Below, in pieces: positions 28,267-36,800 of a stretch of 64,000 bases of DNA. The notes beneath the pieces are model-generated. The model was not told the DNA's origin. It did no database searches and saw only the letters and a program-made list of their open reading frames with translations. Source of the stretch: Roseivirga ehrenbergii. Its GTDB lineage: Bacteria > Bacteroidota > Bacteroidia > Cytophagales > Cyclobacteriaceae. The stretch lies in assembly GCF_001593005.1 (NCBI RefSeq), contig NZ_LQZQ01000004.1, positions 124,001 through 188,000 of the forward strand, in the 5' to 3' direction. The translations under genes and the position numbers were made by a program. Position 1 is the stretch's first letter. Every line of letters begins with the position of its first letter.

Positions 28267-29427
28267 CTACTCCCTCTTAAACTTCACCCACATCAATACT
28301 GGGTTCTCTGAAGACTCAATTTCTTCTAAAGTAGTGCCTTGGCGGAATTTGATTTGGTCTTCGTTAAGTTCGGAGAGGAACGATCTCATATCTGGGGACT
28401 GTACAGTGAAAATTAAACGGTCATCGTCCCAATCCATAGCCACCGCTACCCCCTTAGGTTTATCCTTAGTGCGCATATCTACAGATCGAATTTGACCAGT
28501 AGCCCTGTCAATTAAATAGCTAGGAGGGGCTTTTTCTTGACTTACTCCCGAAAAGGTGTACACCCAAATCGCCTTAATACTAATTTGAGCATGAACGCTC
28601 CACAATTTATCGGTGGTTTGCATTGCGCCACCAAATGCTTGAAGCAAATCCCTACTTTCATTCCAGTACCAGTCTTGACCGAAATCGAAGTGAATAAATG
28701 GTGTAAACTGGTTATCACTCAACCTATAAACCGTGTCGCTCATCATTCTCAATAGCGTAACTCCATCTTTATACGGGCTAATCGGGTTCATACTTAAACT
28801 CATCCACATATCCATTTTATTGTCTACAGGTAGATACATTCCGCTTAGTTGCAGATCCTTACCCAGCGAGGCGTATCTATAATAAGATGTGTCGTTAATG
28901 GGACTGTAATTCATCTCCATAGCATAAGCCCCATTATACCCATGAACATGAGCACCCGCAACAGGTAAGGTGACAGTAGAAATAAAATCGCCTTCGAGAC
29001 TATAGCGTTTTACTGTCTTTTTACTGGAAGTGTAAACAGCCAAGGTATCTGACTCCATCCATATGTTGGAAACAGCCTGATACTCTTCTGGGCCATCGCC
29101 CTGTCTGTTGATCTTGTTCACAAATGCGCCATTCCTATCAAAAACAAACACATCGCTTTCCATTGTACTGCTGTTAAAAACTAAGTAATCCTTAGTTTGC
29201 TGAAGGTTTCGAACATAAGCCAACAAAGAATTATCCGTTTCTTCAAGCCTTACTACCTCCACTGATTCAATTAAATCGGCAAAACGTTCTTGGGGCTGGT
29301 CACCATCCAGACGGTAAGATTTAAAATCATCGGTAACGACTACGGCTTCAGTTTCTTCTTCAGAAGTGTTTTTTGAGCATGAAAATGTGACCAACAGTAG
29401 GAGAAAAAATAGGCTAAACTGCTTCAT
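28267..29427 (-). CDS. Six-bladed beta-propeller lipoprotein, array copy 7
   Basis: 386 residues. MKQFSLFFLLLLVTFSC gives Cys17, followed by a Glu/Thr-rich linker and VTDDFKSYRLDGDQPQERFADLIESVEVVRLEETDNSLLAYV. INRQGDGPEEYQAVSNIW, YSLEGDFIST, YRYASLGKDLQ and the tail GTTLEEIESSENPVLMWVKFK are the family blocks. It is most like copies 4 and 6. It is the first gene of the contiguous run; 391 bp of non-coding DNA lie upstream. Confidence 0.8.
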   Translation of the reverse strand: MKQFSLFFLLLLVTFSCSKNTSEEETEAVVVTDDFKSYRLDGDQPQERFADLIESVEVVRLEETDNSLLAYVRNLQQTKDYLVFNSSTMESDVFVFDRNGAFVNKINRQGDGPEEYQAVSNIWMESDTLAVYTSSKKTVKRYSLEGDFISTVTLPVAGAHVHGYNGAYAMEMNYSPINDTSYYRYASLGKDLQLSGMYLPVDNKMDMWMSLSMNPISPYKDGVTLLRMMSDTVYRLSDNQFTPFIHFDFGQDWYWNESRDLLQAFGGAMQTTDKLWSVHAQISIKAIWVYTFSGVSQEKAPPSYLIDRATGQIRSVDMRTKDKPKGVAVAMDWDDDRLIFTVQSPDMRSFLSELNEDQIKFRQGTTLEEIESSENPVLMWVKFKRE

Positions 29428-29818
29428 AGTTTTTTTGAGGTTGAAGGAAGTTTGAACTTGATAATTAGGTCAAGCATTCACTAACAAGAATAACTAAAAG
29501 AATAGTCGCTTCAAAAGAATAACAGATCAAATTTGATTTTGTGTATTCTATAGTTTTCAGATGGTATAAGATGAAAAATACCCCCAACTTCCCAAGGCGC
29601 ATTACTGCCAAATAGAGCCCTTTGTCATTTTATCGCAAGGCCTAAACCGGTGATTAAATCTCCTTTCGGCATGACATATATCAGGATTCGGCAACAGGGC
29701 ATTCGCTAACTTCATGACATGAAAGCAAAAGCATTTAAACTGCTGATCGTTGCGGATTGTGTCTGATAATCATCACGGGGATTGTGCTTTTATTCCAAAC
29801 CACCTAACTATTGAGATT
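29428..29818. other. Intergenic region, no gene seen
   Basis: Divergent spacer between copy 7 and the DUF2892 gene. It should carry both promoters, but I found no clear TAnnTTTG box. It holds a perfect 12-bp palindrome ATCAAATTTGAT at 29526-29537, possibly an operator. Only very short open frames occur. Confidence 0.4.
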
Positions 29819-30025
29819 ATGAAAAAGAACATGGGAAGTGCTGACAAAGCCGTAAGAATTTTAATCGCAGTGGCTATTGCGATACTTTATTTTGGCAACA
29901 TAGTAACGGGTACTTTGGGCATTGTATTATTGGTGTTGGCCGCAGTATTTCTTCTGACCAGCTTGGTGAGCTTTTGCCCACTTTATACGCTTGTGGGACT
30001 CAATACTTGTCCAGCAAAAAGATAG
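29819..30025 (+). CDS. Small DUF2892 (YgaP-like) membrane protein
   Basis: 68 residues from ATG at MKKNMGSADKAVRI. The start 23 codons further up lacks support, since the family begins with this MKxNMGxxDRxxR motif. Two hydrophobic helices (ILIAVAIAILYFGN and LGIVLLVLAAVFLLTSLVSFCPLYTLVGLNTC) end in the conserved CPLYxLxGxxTC with two Cys. In YgaP this part is the membrane anchor of a rhodanese; here it stands alone. It is the only gene in the array region on the opposite strand and splits copy 8 from the rest. Confidence 0.85.
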   Translation: MKKNMGSADKAVRILIAVAIAILYFGNIVTGTLGIVLLVLAAVFLLTSLVSFCPLYTLVGLNTCPAKR

Positions 30026-30031
30026 CATAAA

Positions 30032-30064
30032 AAGAGGCCATCAGATTGAATCCAATGGCCTCTT
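30032..30064. terminator. Terminator between DUF2892 gene and propeller copy 8
   Basis: Perfect 10-bp stem AAGAGGCCAT / ATGGCCTCTT with a 13-base loop between convergent genes. A-rich on the left, weak T-run on the right; it may serve both directions. Confidence 0.6.
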
Positions 30065-30086
30065 CACCAAAAAACATAAGAGATTT

Positions 30087-31259
30087 TCATTTTTTTGAAA
30101 AGTCTTTAATAAGGATGCGCACTAAAACTGGGTTTTCGGACGATGCTATTTCTTCCAAACTAGTCCCTCCTCGGAAAGACCAATTCTTTGAACTGGCTTC
30201 AGACACCAATCCAACAGCATCTAGTGCAGGAAGAAAGGCATAAAAAGTATCATCAGACTCCCAATGGCTCACTTGTAAATCGAAGGACTCCTTTTTTGAA
30301 GACCTTTCAAGGTCAATGAGAATGGCTTCAGCATTGCTTCTGTCAATCACATGTTGCAACCTTAAGTTGCCACTTCTTCCGTAAAGTGATGAGGTAATAA
30401 CATACCGTGAACCTATTTTAGGCTTAATCGACCAAACCTTCTCCCCTTCTCTTAATCCTTTGATTACATCCGGACCAAATGGGTCGTAATTATCCCAATG
30501 CCAATTGCTACCAAATTCGAAATGTATGAATGGAACGAATTTATCTTTCTGATACAGATAGACCGTATCGGAGTTTGCTCTATAGTAGCCAACTGATTTC
30601 TTATACTTAAACAGCGGACTTTGTGAAAGCATGGTGGCAATGGGAGCTTTCGTAAATGGTAAATACCTTCCTGCAATACCCAGATTTCCATCAAGCTTTA
30701 CCACTTTATATTTCGACTGATCTTCAAGACTACTGAAGTTCATATCGAGGAAGTAGTTTCCAGAAATACCCAAAGCATGCCCCGCAGTCAATTTCAGTTT
30801 ATTACTACTCGCGAAATCACCGTTGAGTCGATAGCGTTTGATGTCATTTAAAGAAGTATGGACAGCTATTAAATCGCCTTCTATCCAAATATCTTTGATT
30901 GAAGGATATTCTTCAGGAGCGTTTCCTTGTCGGTTGATTCGATTAATGAGTTTACCCTGATCACTAAAAACGAAAATATCGCCCTTATACTTATTGCCCA
31001 TAAAGACAAACTTATCTCCGACTACATGGACATCTCCAACACTTCCCAATAAAGACTCTGATGTTTCTTCTAATCGGATAAACTCGACTTCTTCAATGAG
31101 GTCAATGAGTTTGATTTTTCGGTCATTCTTGCTCAGGCCATAAGATACGAAGGAGTCCGAGACTTTTCCCTGCCCAATAACTTGAGCAGAGAAAAGGCAC
31201 ATGATGGCTAAGGTTTGTAGGCCTTGGATTAGCCTTCTTTGATCATAAATTTTCTGCAT
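30087..31259 (-). CDS. Six-bladed beta-propeller secreted protein, array copy 8 (divergent)
   Basis: 390 residues. Unlike the other seven it has no lipobox Cys; LQTLAIMCLFSAQVIGQG looks like a signal peptidase I sequence, so the product should be free in the periplasm or exported. It keeps RLEETSESLLGSVGDV, RINRQGNAPEEYPSIKDIW, YRLNGDFAS, HFEFGSNWHWDN and a diverged tail GTSLEEIASSENPVLVRILIKD. It is the most distant member and lies 64 bases after kbl on the same strand, so it may belong to the threonine-catabolism transcript. Confidence 0.8.
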   Translation of the reverse strand: MQKIYDQRRLIQGLQTLAIMCLFSAQVIGQGKVSDSFVSYGLSKNDRKIKLIDLIEEVEFIRLEETSESLLGSVGDVHVVGDKFVFMGNKYKGDIFVFSDQGKLINRINRQGNAPEEYPSIKDIWIEGDLIAVHTSLNDIKRYRLNGDFASSNKLKLTAGHALGISGNYFLDMNFSSLEDQSKYKVVKLDGNLGIAGRYLPFTKAPIATMLSQSPLFKYKKSVGYYRANSDTVYLYQKDKFVPFIHFEFGSNWHWDNYDPFGPDVIKGLREGEKVWSIKPKIGSRYVITSSLYGRSGNLRLQHVIDRSNAEAILIDLERSSKKESFDLQVSHWESDDTFYAFLPALDAVGLVSEASSKNWSFRGGTSLEEIASSENPVLVRILIKDFSKK

Positions 31260-31323
31260 ACACCAATATAATCTACAACAGACTATACTGCATATTCAAA
31301 TAGTGATGAACGGGCTGATTTTA

Positions 31324-32517
31324 TTAAATCACTCCTAAATCTTTACCCACTTCGGTAAAGGCTTGAATGGCTTTGTCTAAATGGTGCATTTCGTGCCCAG
31401 CAGAAACCTGAACTCTAATTCTGGCTTGGCCTTTCGCTACTACAGGGTAGAAGAAGCCAATCACGTAAATGCCTTTTTCAAGAAGCGCATCGGCCATTTT
31501 TTGAGCTAGTTTGGCATCGTAAAGCATTACAGGTACAATAGCGTGCTCGCCTGGCTTAATATCAAAACCAGCTTCGGTCATTTTACTTCTGAAGTACTTG
31601 GTGTTTTCCTCCAATTTATCGCGAAGAGTGGTAGCTTCAGAAAGCATATCGAATACCGCGATAGACGCACCTACAATAGAAGGTGCCAAAGTGTTTGAAA
31701 ATAAATAAGGTCTTGAACGCTGACGAAGAATTTCGATCACTTCTTTTTTACCAGAAGTAAAACCACCAGACGCACCACCAAGGGCTTTCCCCAAAGTACC
31801 AGTGATAATATCTACACGGTCCATGCAGTTTCTGAATTCGTGTACTCCTCTGCCAGTTTTACCCATAAACCCTGTTGAATGACATTCGTCTGTCATCACT
31901 AAAGCTTTGTATTTATCAGCCAAATCGCAGATTTTATCCAACTGTGCAATCGTGCCGTCCATTGAGAAAACACCATCGGTTACAATAATCTTATTCTTCG
32001 CTCCCTTAGCATCTGCATCTTTTAATTGCTGCTCTAAGCTTTCCATATCGTTATGGTCGTAACGGAAACGCATGGCTTTACACAAACGCACACCATCAAT
32101 AATTGAAGCATGGTTTAGCCCATCTGAAATAATCGCGTCTTCGGCACCCAATAACGGTTCAAAAACACCACCATTAGCATCGAAGGCTGCGGCATAAAGA
32201 ATGGTATCTTCCATGCCCAAAAATTCTGAAATCTTTTGCTCCAGCTCCTTGTGAATATCTTGTGTTCCACAAATAAAACGAACCGAAGACATACCGAAAC
32301 CATGCGTATCGATCGCCTTTTTTGCGGCTTCAACCACCTTAGGGTGTGAAGACAACCCTAAATAGTTATTCGCACAAAAGTTGATTACTTCTCTTCCATC
32401 GGCAGTTTTGATATCGGCCGCTTGGGGAGTGGTAATGATTCTTTCTTTTTTATAAAGTCCGGCTTCTTTGATTTCTGCTAGTTCAGCCTGAAGTTTGGGT
32501 TGGAGTGTATCGAACAT
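31324..32517 (-). CDS. kbl: 2-amino-3-ketobutyrate CoA ligase (glycine C-acetyltransferase)
   Basis: PLP enzyme that cleaves 2-amino-3-ketobutyrate with CoA to glycine and acetyl-CoA, the second step of threonine breakdown. It has [14 protein letters not shown], the aspartate motif DECHSTGF at 210-217 and PLP Lys244 in [13 protein letters not shown]. 397 residues match Kbl. The first step (tdh) is encoded nearby on the other strand. A small conserved gene ends two bases upstream of its ATG, so both share the promoter of that gene. Other alpha-oxoamine synthases (BioF-like) are less likely given the context. Confidence 0.95.
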   Translation of the reverse strand: MFDTLQPKLQAELAEIKEAGLYKKERIITTPQAADIKTADGREVINFCANNYLGLSSHPKVVEAAKKAIDTHGFGMSSVRFICGTQDIHKELEQKISEFLGMEDTILYAAAFDANGGVFEPLLGAEDAIISDGLNHASIIDGVRLCKAMRFRYDHNDMESLEQQLKDADAKGAKNKIIVTDGVFSMDGTIAQLDKICDLADKYKALVMTDECHSTGFMGKTGRGVHEFRNCMDRVDIITGTLGKALGGASGGFTSGKKEVIEILRQRSRPYLFSNTLAPSIVGASIAVFDMLSEATTLRDKLEENTKYFRSKMTEAGFDIKPGEHAIVPVMLYDAKLAQKMADALLEKGIYVIGFFYPVVAKGQARIRVQVSAGHEMHHLDKAIQAFTEVGKDLGVI

Positions 32518-32519
32518 AA

Positions 32520-32783
32520 TTAATTTGTTTTCGGTTTGGGCCTCATCATCACTTTAGGGCGGGCTTGCGCTGTTGGCGTTGCCTTTTCCTGCACTTCTTC
32601 TTTTAATGGAAATGCTCTCCTAATTGGGTTAATGAGAAATAATTTTTGAGCTGTAAAGCTATTAGGGTGCATTTGGTCGTATAAAACTTTGAATTTAGAC
32701 CACTGTTCGGGCTGCCCTTTTTTAAAAGCATCCGAGTCAATTTTCTTGTCTTTTAAATAAGATTCAAAGTCCTTGATTTCCAT
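32520..32783 (-). CDS. Small conserved hypothetical protein upstream of kbl
   Basis: 87 residues. [20 protein letters not shown], then [27 protein letters not shown], then a Pro/Lys/Ala-rich basic tail. No signal peptide, membrane helix or known catalytic motif. I do not recognise a named domain. A consensus -7 box ends 7 bases before the ATG, so the mRNA is probably leaderless and continues into kbl. The conserved-looking central helix and firm promoter argue it is a real gene. Confidence 0.75.
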   Translation of the reverse strand: MEIKDFESYLKDKKIDSDAFKKGQPEQWSKFKVLYDQMHPNSFTAQKLFLINPIRRAFPLKEEVQEKATPTAQARPKVMMRPKPKTN

Positions 32784-32790
32784 CGCAATG

Positions 32791-32798
32791 CAAATATA
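32791..32798 (-). promoter_or_regulatory. -7 box of the hypothetical-kbl operon
   Basis: TATATTTG (minus strand) fits TAnnTTTG perfectly and stands 7 bases from the ATG, predicting a leaderless transcript. Confidence 0.6.
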
Positions 32799-33005
32799 AA
32801 AAATATGGGTTCCGAACGACTATTCGTATTGGCAAAGGTTTTACTTATTCTATTCCATTCGCTAATATTGCAGCGCAATTCGGTCAGGGGTTTCATGGAG
32901 TCTAGCTCTTAATAACCTAATACCGTTCAGAAACTTTCTATTCCCAAAGCAGAAAAAGAAGAATAGATTTCTGATTCAACGATTACAACTAAAACTAAGA
33001 AGCAA

Positions 33006-33956
33006 ATGACTAGAGTACTTATCATCGGAGCGAGTGGACAATTAGGATCGGAACTGACTATTGCGCTCGGTGAGGTTTTTGGAAACGAAAACATCATTGC
33101 TTCTGATATTTCTTCACCACACGCCAACATTGCTGGTTTCACTTTCGAAAAACTAGATGTAATGAATGCGGCTCAGTTGAAGGAAGTTGTTGAAAAGCAT
33201 TCGATCACACAGATATATCATTTGGCGGCCATCCTTTCTGCCAAAGGCGAATCTAATCCTCAGTGGGCTTGGAACTTGAACATGACCAGCTTATTGAATG
33301 TGTTGGAATTGGCCAAAGAGAAAAAGCTAGACAAAATTTACTGGCCAAGTTCTATTGCCGTTTTCGGGCCGAACACGCCTTTGGACAATACGCCTCAGTT
33401 CTGTGAAAAAGACCCCAACACCGTATATGGCATCAGCAAATTAGCTGGTGAAAGATGGTGCGAATACTACTTCGATAAATACGGAGTGGATGTTAGAAGC
33501 ATCAGGTACCCAGGCCTTATCGGTTACAAATCATTACCGGGTGGTGGCACAACAGATTACGCTGTAGATATTTACCACAAAGCATTGAAAGGCGAGAAAT
33601 TCACCTGCTTCTTAAAAGAAGACACGGCCTTGCCAATGATGTATATGTCTGATGCGATTAAGGCAACCATCGACCTGATGCAGGCACCTGCAGAACAAGT
33701 GAAAGTACGTTCTAGCTACAACCTTTCGGCCATTAGCTTTACACCAAAAGAAATGGCTGCTTCTATTCAAAAGCAAATGCCTGAATTCGAAATTGATTAT
33801 GCGCCAGATTTCCGTCAGGCCATAGCCGATAGCTGGCCAAACACGATTGATGATTCTCAAGCCAGAGAAGATTGGGGTTGGAAACACGATTTCAGCCTTG
33901 ATGCCATGACGGAAGACATTCTTAAAAACCTTCCTCCACTTTTGGATAAGTTTTAG
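33006..33956 (+). CDS. tdh: L-threonine 3-dehydrogenase, epimerase/SDR type
   Basis: 316 residues with an extended short-chain dehydrogenase fold. NAD-binding GASGQLG at 8-14, HLAAILSAKGE near 72-82, SSIAVFGP near 115-122 and the catalytic pair Y141/K145 in YGISKLAGERW. YPGLIGYKSLPGGGTTDYAVDIY matches the bacterial epimerase-like threonine dehydrogenases described from Flavobacterium and Cytophaga. It oxidises threonine to 2-amino-3-ketobutyrate, the substrate of the divergent kbl product. No consensus promoter is evident; TAGATTTC at 32964-32971 is a weak candidate. A generic sugar epimerase is the alternative, made unlikely by the neighbour. Confidence 0.9.
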   Translation: MTRVLIIGASGQLGSELTIALGEVFGNENIIASDISSPHANIAGFTFEKLDVMNAAQLKEVVEKHSITQIYHLAAILSAKGESNPQWAWNLNMTSLLNVLELAKEKKLDKIYWPSSIAVFGPNTPLDNTPQFCEKDPNTVYGISKLAGERWCEYYFDKYGVDVRSIRYPGLIGYKSLPGGGTTDYAVDIYHKALKGEKFTCFLKEDTALPMMYMSDAIKATIDLMQAPAEQVKVRSSYNLSAISFTPKEMAASIQKQMPEFEIDYAPDFRQAIADSWPNTIDDSQAREDWGWKHDFSLDAMTEDILKNLPPLLDKF

Positions 33957-34013
33957 GGTTAGTTATTAGTGTATTGGTTGATTAGTTATTGGTCATTAGT
34001 CACCATTGTAACA

Positions 34014-34098
34014 CTGTCGCAGGCTCTCCGATTTACCTGCCCTTAGGCAGGACCTATGACTCCCCATAGACACAAGGAATCCGTCCGCCTGAAAAAGC
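34014..34098 (+). repeat. Intergenic repeat starting CTGTCGCAGG, copy 1
   Basis: CTGTCGCAGGCTCTCC is followed after insertions by GACACAAGGAATCCGTCCG and a GAAAAAG tail. It aligns with the copy at 35752-35816 in the same orientation. This copy carries an extra small hairpin (CCTGCC / GGCAGG). The preceding bases consist of TTAGTTATTRGT-like short repeats. No coding potential. Confidence 0.6.
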
Positions 34099-34238
34099 CA
34101 AGCCATAGATCCCACTTAACCATAAGAAGGAGTTCCCAAAACATCCTTTTTCCCAATTATTAAAAAAATCACTCCAACACCGAAGGTTTTTTTCTTAGAT
34201 GCCATCTAATCATTCGTACAAACAAAAATTGACGAAAC

Positions 34239-35651
34239 ATGGCATATCCAAAGGAGAAGTTCCTACTTAAATTTTCTGTAGCACTTTTATTAATCCTAAG
34301 CCTCTTTTTCGTGGCTTGTGGCAACGATGATGATGTGGATTTTGAGGAAGAAGTGGTTGAAGAGGTTGATGATACGGATTTTATAGCCGCAGACTGGACC
34401 ACAGAAACGCACAGCAATGATGCAGACCCGAATTTTGACGAGGTGTTTGAAGACAATGCGGTAAAGAGATTAGACATCGTAATTACGCCCACCCGTTGGC
34501 AAAGTATGTTGGACGATATGACCAGCTTATACGGAACCTTTGGCACCCGATCTGGCGGTAGTTTTTCAGATGACAACCCCATTTTTGTTCCAGCCGAAGT
34601 ATTCTATGAAGGCACTGAATGGTATCGCGTTGGCGTTCGCTTTAAAGGCAACTCTAGCTTACAAAGCACTTGGCAAAGTGGTAATTTGAAATTATCCTTT
34701 AAACTCGATTTTGATGAGTTTGAAGATGACTACCCACAAATTAAGAATCAGCGTTTTTATGGGTTTAAAAAACTGAGCCTTAAAAACAATTATGACGACA
34801 AATCTATGCTGCGCGAAAAAGTAGCTGCTGATGTTTTCAAGAATGCAGGCTTGGCCAGTTCGCACACAGCATTTTATACCGTGTATGTAGACCATGGTGA
34901 TGGCCCAACTTATTTCGGCTTATACACTTTGGTAGAAGAAGTAGACGATACCTTAATCGATACTCAGTTTGACGATAACGATGGAAACTTGTATCAGCCC
35001 GATGGCGATGGAGCTAGCTTTGCCGCTGGAACTTTCAGTGAGTCGGTATTCGTAAAAGACACGAATGAAGATGATGCGGATTGGTCGGACATTCAAAGTC
35101 TATTTACTATCCTACATGATGATACCAGAACTTCGGACCCTGCTGCATGGAGAGCAAATTTGGAAGCTGTATTTGACACAGACGTTTTCTTAAAGTACTT
35201 GGCTACCAACACGGTAATCCAAAACTGGGATACTTACGGAAGAATGACACACAACTATTTCTTGTACAATAATCCCGACAATAATTTGCTGACGTGGATT
35301 CCTTGGGACAACAATGAAGCACTTCAAGACGGGAAAATGCAAGGCTCACTGGAATTAGATTTCTCAGACCTATCAGCTGCAGAATGGCCTTTGATTGGAT
35401 ACTTATATGCTGACGAAACCTATAAAGCTAAATACGATGCCTATATGAAAGAAGTAGTGGATGGGGCATTTAACGCAACAACTATGCAGACAATATATAC
35501 CAATTATGCTGCCTTAATAGAATCATATGCCACAACTGAAATTTCAGGACATACATTCTTGAATAGTAGCTCAGAATTTCAAACCGCTGTTAATCAGCTG
35601 AAGTCACATGCCACGCAACGTGCTTCTGCGGTCAGTGCTTATTTGAGGTAA
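34239..35651 (+). CDS. CotH kinase family lipoprotein
   Basis: 470 residues. LLLILSLFFVAC gives lipid-modified Cys27, followed by a very acidic linker. The CotH core is present: VGVRFKGNSSLQ, FYGFKKLSLKNNYDDKSMLREKVAADVF, and the conserved catalytic-region motif WIPWDNNEAL at 353-362. CotH proteins are atypical kinases that phosphorylate proteins; in Bacteroidota they are usually outer-membrane lipoproteins of unknown substrate. A 15-bp palindrome TTAGATGCCATCTAA lies 30 bases upstream of the ATG, and the gene is bracketed by two copies of an intergenic repeat. Confidence 0.88.
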   Translation: MAYPKEKFLLKFSVALLLILSLFFVACGNDDDVDFEEEVVEEVDDTDFIAADWTTETHSNDADPNFDEVFEDNAVKRLDIVITPTRWQSMLDDMTSLYGTFGTRSGGSFSDDNPIFVPAEVFYEGTEWYRVGVRFKGNSSLQSTWQSGNLKLSFKLDFDEFEDDYPQIKNQRFYGFKKLSLKNNYDDKSMLREKVAADVFKNAGLASSHTAFYTVYVDHGDGPTYFGLYTLVEEVDDTLIDTQFDDNDGNLYQPDGDGASFAAGTFSESVFVKDTNEDDADWSDIQSLFTILHDDTRTSDPAAWRANLEAVFDTDVFLKYLATNTVIQNWDTYGRMTHNYFLYNNPDNNLLTWIPWDNNEALQDGKMQGSLELDFSDLSAAEWPLIGYLYADETYKAKYDAYMKEVVDGAFNATTMQTIYTNYAALIESYATTEISGHTFLNSSSEFQTAVNQLKSHATQRASAVSAYLR

Positions 35652-35684
35652 TATATTTAGGCTGTTGCCGAAGCCTAATAGATT

Positions 35685-35710
35685 AAGAGGCGCAGATTTA
35701 TGCGCCTCTT
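35685..35710 (+). terminator. Terminator of cotH gene
   Basis: Perfect 10-bp stem AAGAGGCGCA / TGCGCCTCTT with a 6-base loop, 33 bases after the stop. Its T-tail is short. Confidence 0.7.
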
Positions 35711-35751
35711 TACGTTTCTCTTTACATGGAAAGTTTGGTTTGAATTATACG

Positions 35752-35816
35752 CTGTCGCAGGTTCTCCAAACCTGTGATTACTTATGGACACTAGGACTCT
35801 GTCCGAATGAAAAGAC
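35752..35816 (+). repeat. Intergenic repeat starting CTGTCGCAGG, copy 2
   Basis: CTGTCGCAGGTTCTCC, then AACCTGTG (forming a CAGGTT / AACCTG hairpin), then GGACACTAGGACTCTGTCCG (a GGACA / TGTCC hairpin) and GAAAAG. It shares its ends and order with the copy upstream of cotH. The hairpin content suggests a REP-type element. Confidence 0.6.
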
Positions 35817-35840
35817 ACCTTATCTGTGTTGCTGAAAAAC

Positions 35841-35863
35841 CCCGAAGTCTCGGAGCCTACGGG
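35841..35863. repeat. REP-like imperfect palindrome
   Basis: CCCGAAGTCTC and GAGCCTACGGG form an imperfect inverted repeat around one base. It adjoins the CTGTCGCAGG repeat and, with it, fills the spacer between cotH and the SirB1-like gene. Confidence 0.45.
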
Positions 35864-35928
35864 ATGACTTAACGCGGACTAAAACAGAAACTATCATTTC
35901 TAGAGAATGCAGCGTATCTCTCAACACC

Positions 35929-36798
35929 CTACTCCATATCAATGGCCTTGTCTGCCAAAATTTCGATCAGAGATTTAATTTCCTCTACCTTTTCGGTGTT
36001 GCCCAGTTTTTCATGGGCGATAGAAAGATTTCGCAATACACGAACCACAATATCTACATTAGTGCAAGGCTCATAATATTGATCCTTCGGTGTCAGCTTT
36101 AGGTTGGCTACATAGTCGTCAACTTCCTTTTTAGAGAAAATCAAGCCACGATTGAAAGCATTGATATAAAACTGACTCTCCCCTTTTTTATAGGTAAGCA
36201 CAAATAGGTTTGGCAAATTCACACCGTATATAGGAAGCTTCAATTTTTGAGCAACCAAGGCATACACTACGCAAAGAGAAACTGGGTTTCCTTTTTTGGT
36301 CTGAAGCACCACATTCATCATAGAGTTTCCAGTAGAATGGAAATTCTTAGTATTCGCTCCAAATTTGAGTTTATTGAAAATAACTGAATTCAATATTTTC
36401 ACCTGGTCCACCGGATGCACATCGGTTCTAAACTCCAGCCAAGCCTCGTAATAAATTTGCTCTAGTTCCTTTTTCAGGTCATCATATTCTAAATCAGGAT
36501 ATTGATAAGTATTCACCAACCACATTCCTTCCAAAAGATCGTCACCGTCTTTTTCCTTCCAAGCTTCCAGCTTTTCTCTGAGCAGTTGAAACTGAAGAGA
36601 ATGCACCAGCTCCTCAATTCTTTTCTGCACTCTTGGGTTAAAACTTCCCTCCCATTCAAATTCTAAATAAGGGATAATATGAGTGCCTAGCGATTTGATT
36701 TTGCTTTCCACATGATCAACCACTTCAGCGTCATCATCTTCTAGCAGCGAAATCAATGCTTTTAATTCTTTATTGGTCAGGTTTTCTGTTTCGTTCAT
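35929..36798 (-). CDS. SirB1/transglutaminase-like family protein
   Basis: 289 residues, soluble. The first 60 residues look helical and HEAT-like (ELKALISLLEDDDAEVVDHVESKIKSLG). The core has FHSTGNSMMNVVLQTKKGNPVSLCVVYALVAQKLKLPIYGVNLPNLF, the SirB1 signature (GNPxSLxxxYxxxAxxLxLPxxGVxxPxxF) at about 170-199. The transglutaminase-like Cys176 is present, but the classic His-Asp pair is not obvious. SirB1-type proteins have no settled function. It starts two bases after the carboxylase stop, so it is probably co-transcribed with it. Confidence 0.75.
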   Translation of the reverse strand: MNETENLTNKELKALISLLEDDDAEVVDHVESKIKSLGTHIIPYLEFEWEGSFNPRVQKRIEELVHSLQFQLLREKLEAWKEKDGDDLLEGMWLVNTYQYPDLEYDDLKKELEQIYYEAWLEFRTDVHPVDQVKILNSVIFNKLKFGANTKNFHSTGNSMMNVVLQTKKGNPVSLCVVYALVAQKLKLPIYGVNLPNLFVLTYKKGESQFYINAFNRGLIFSKKEVDDYVANLKLTPKDQYYEPCTNVDIVVRVLRNLSIAHEKLGNTEKVEEIKSLIEILADKAIDME

Positions 36799-36800
36799 TA

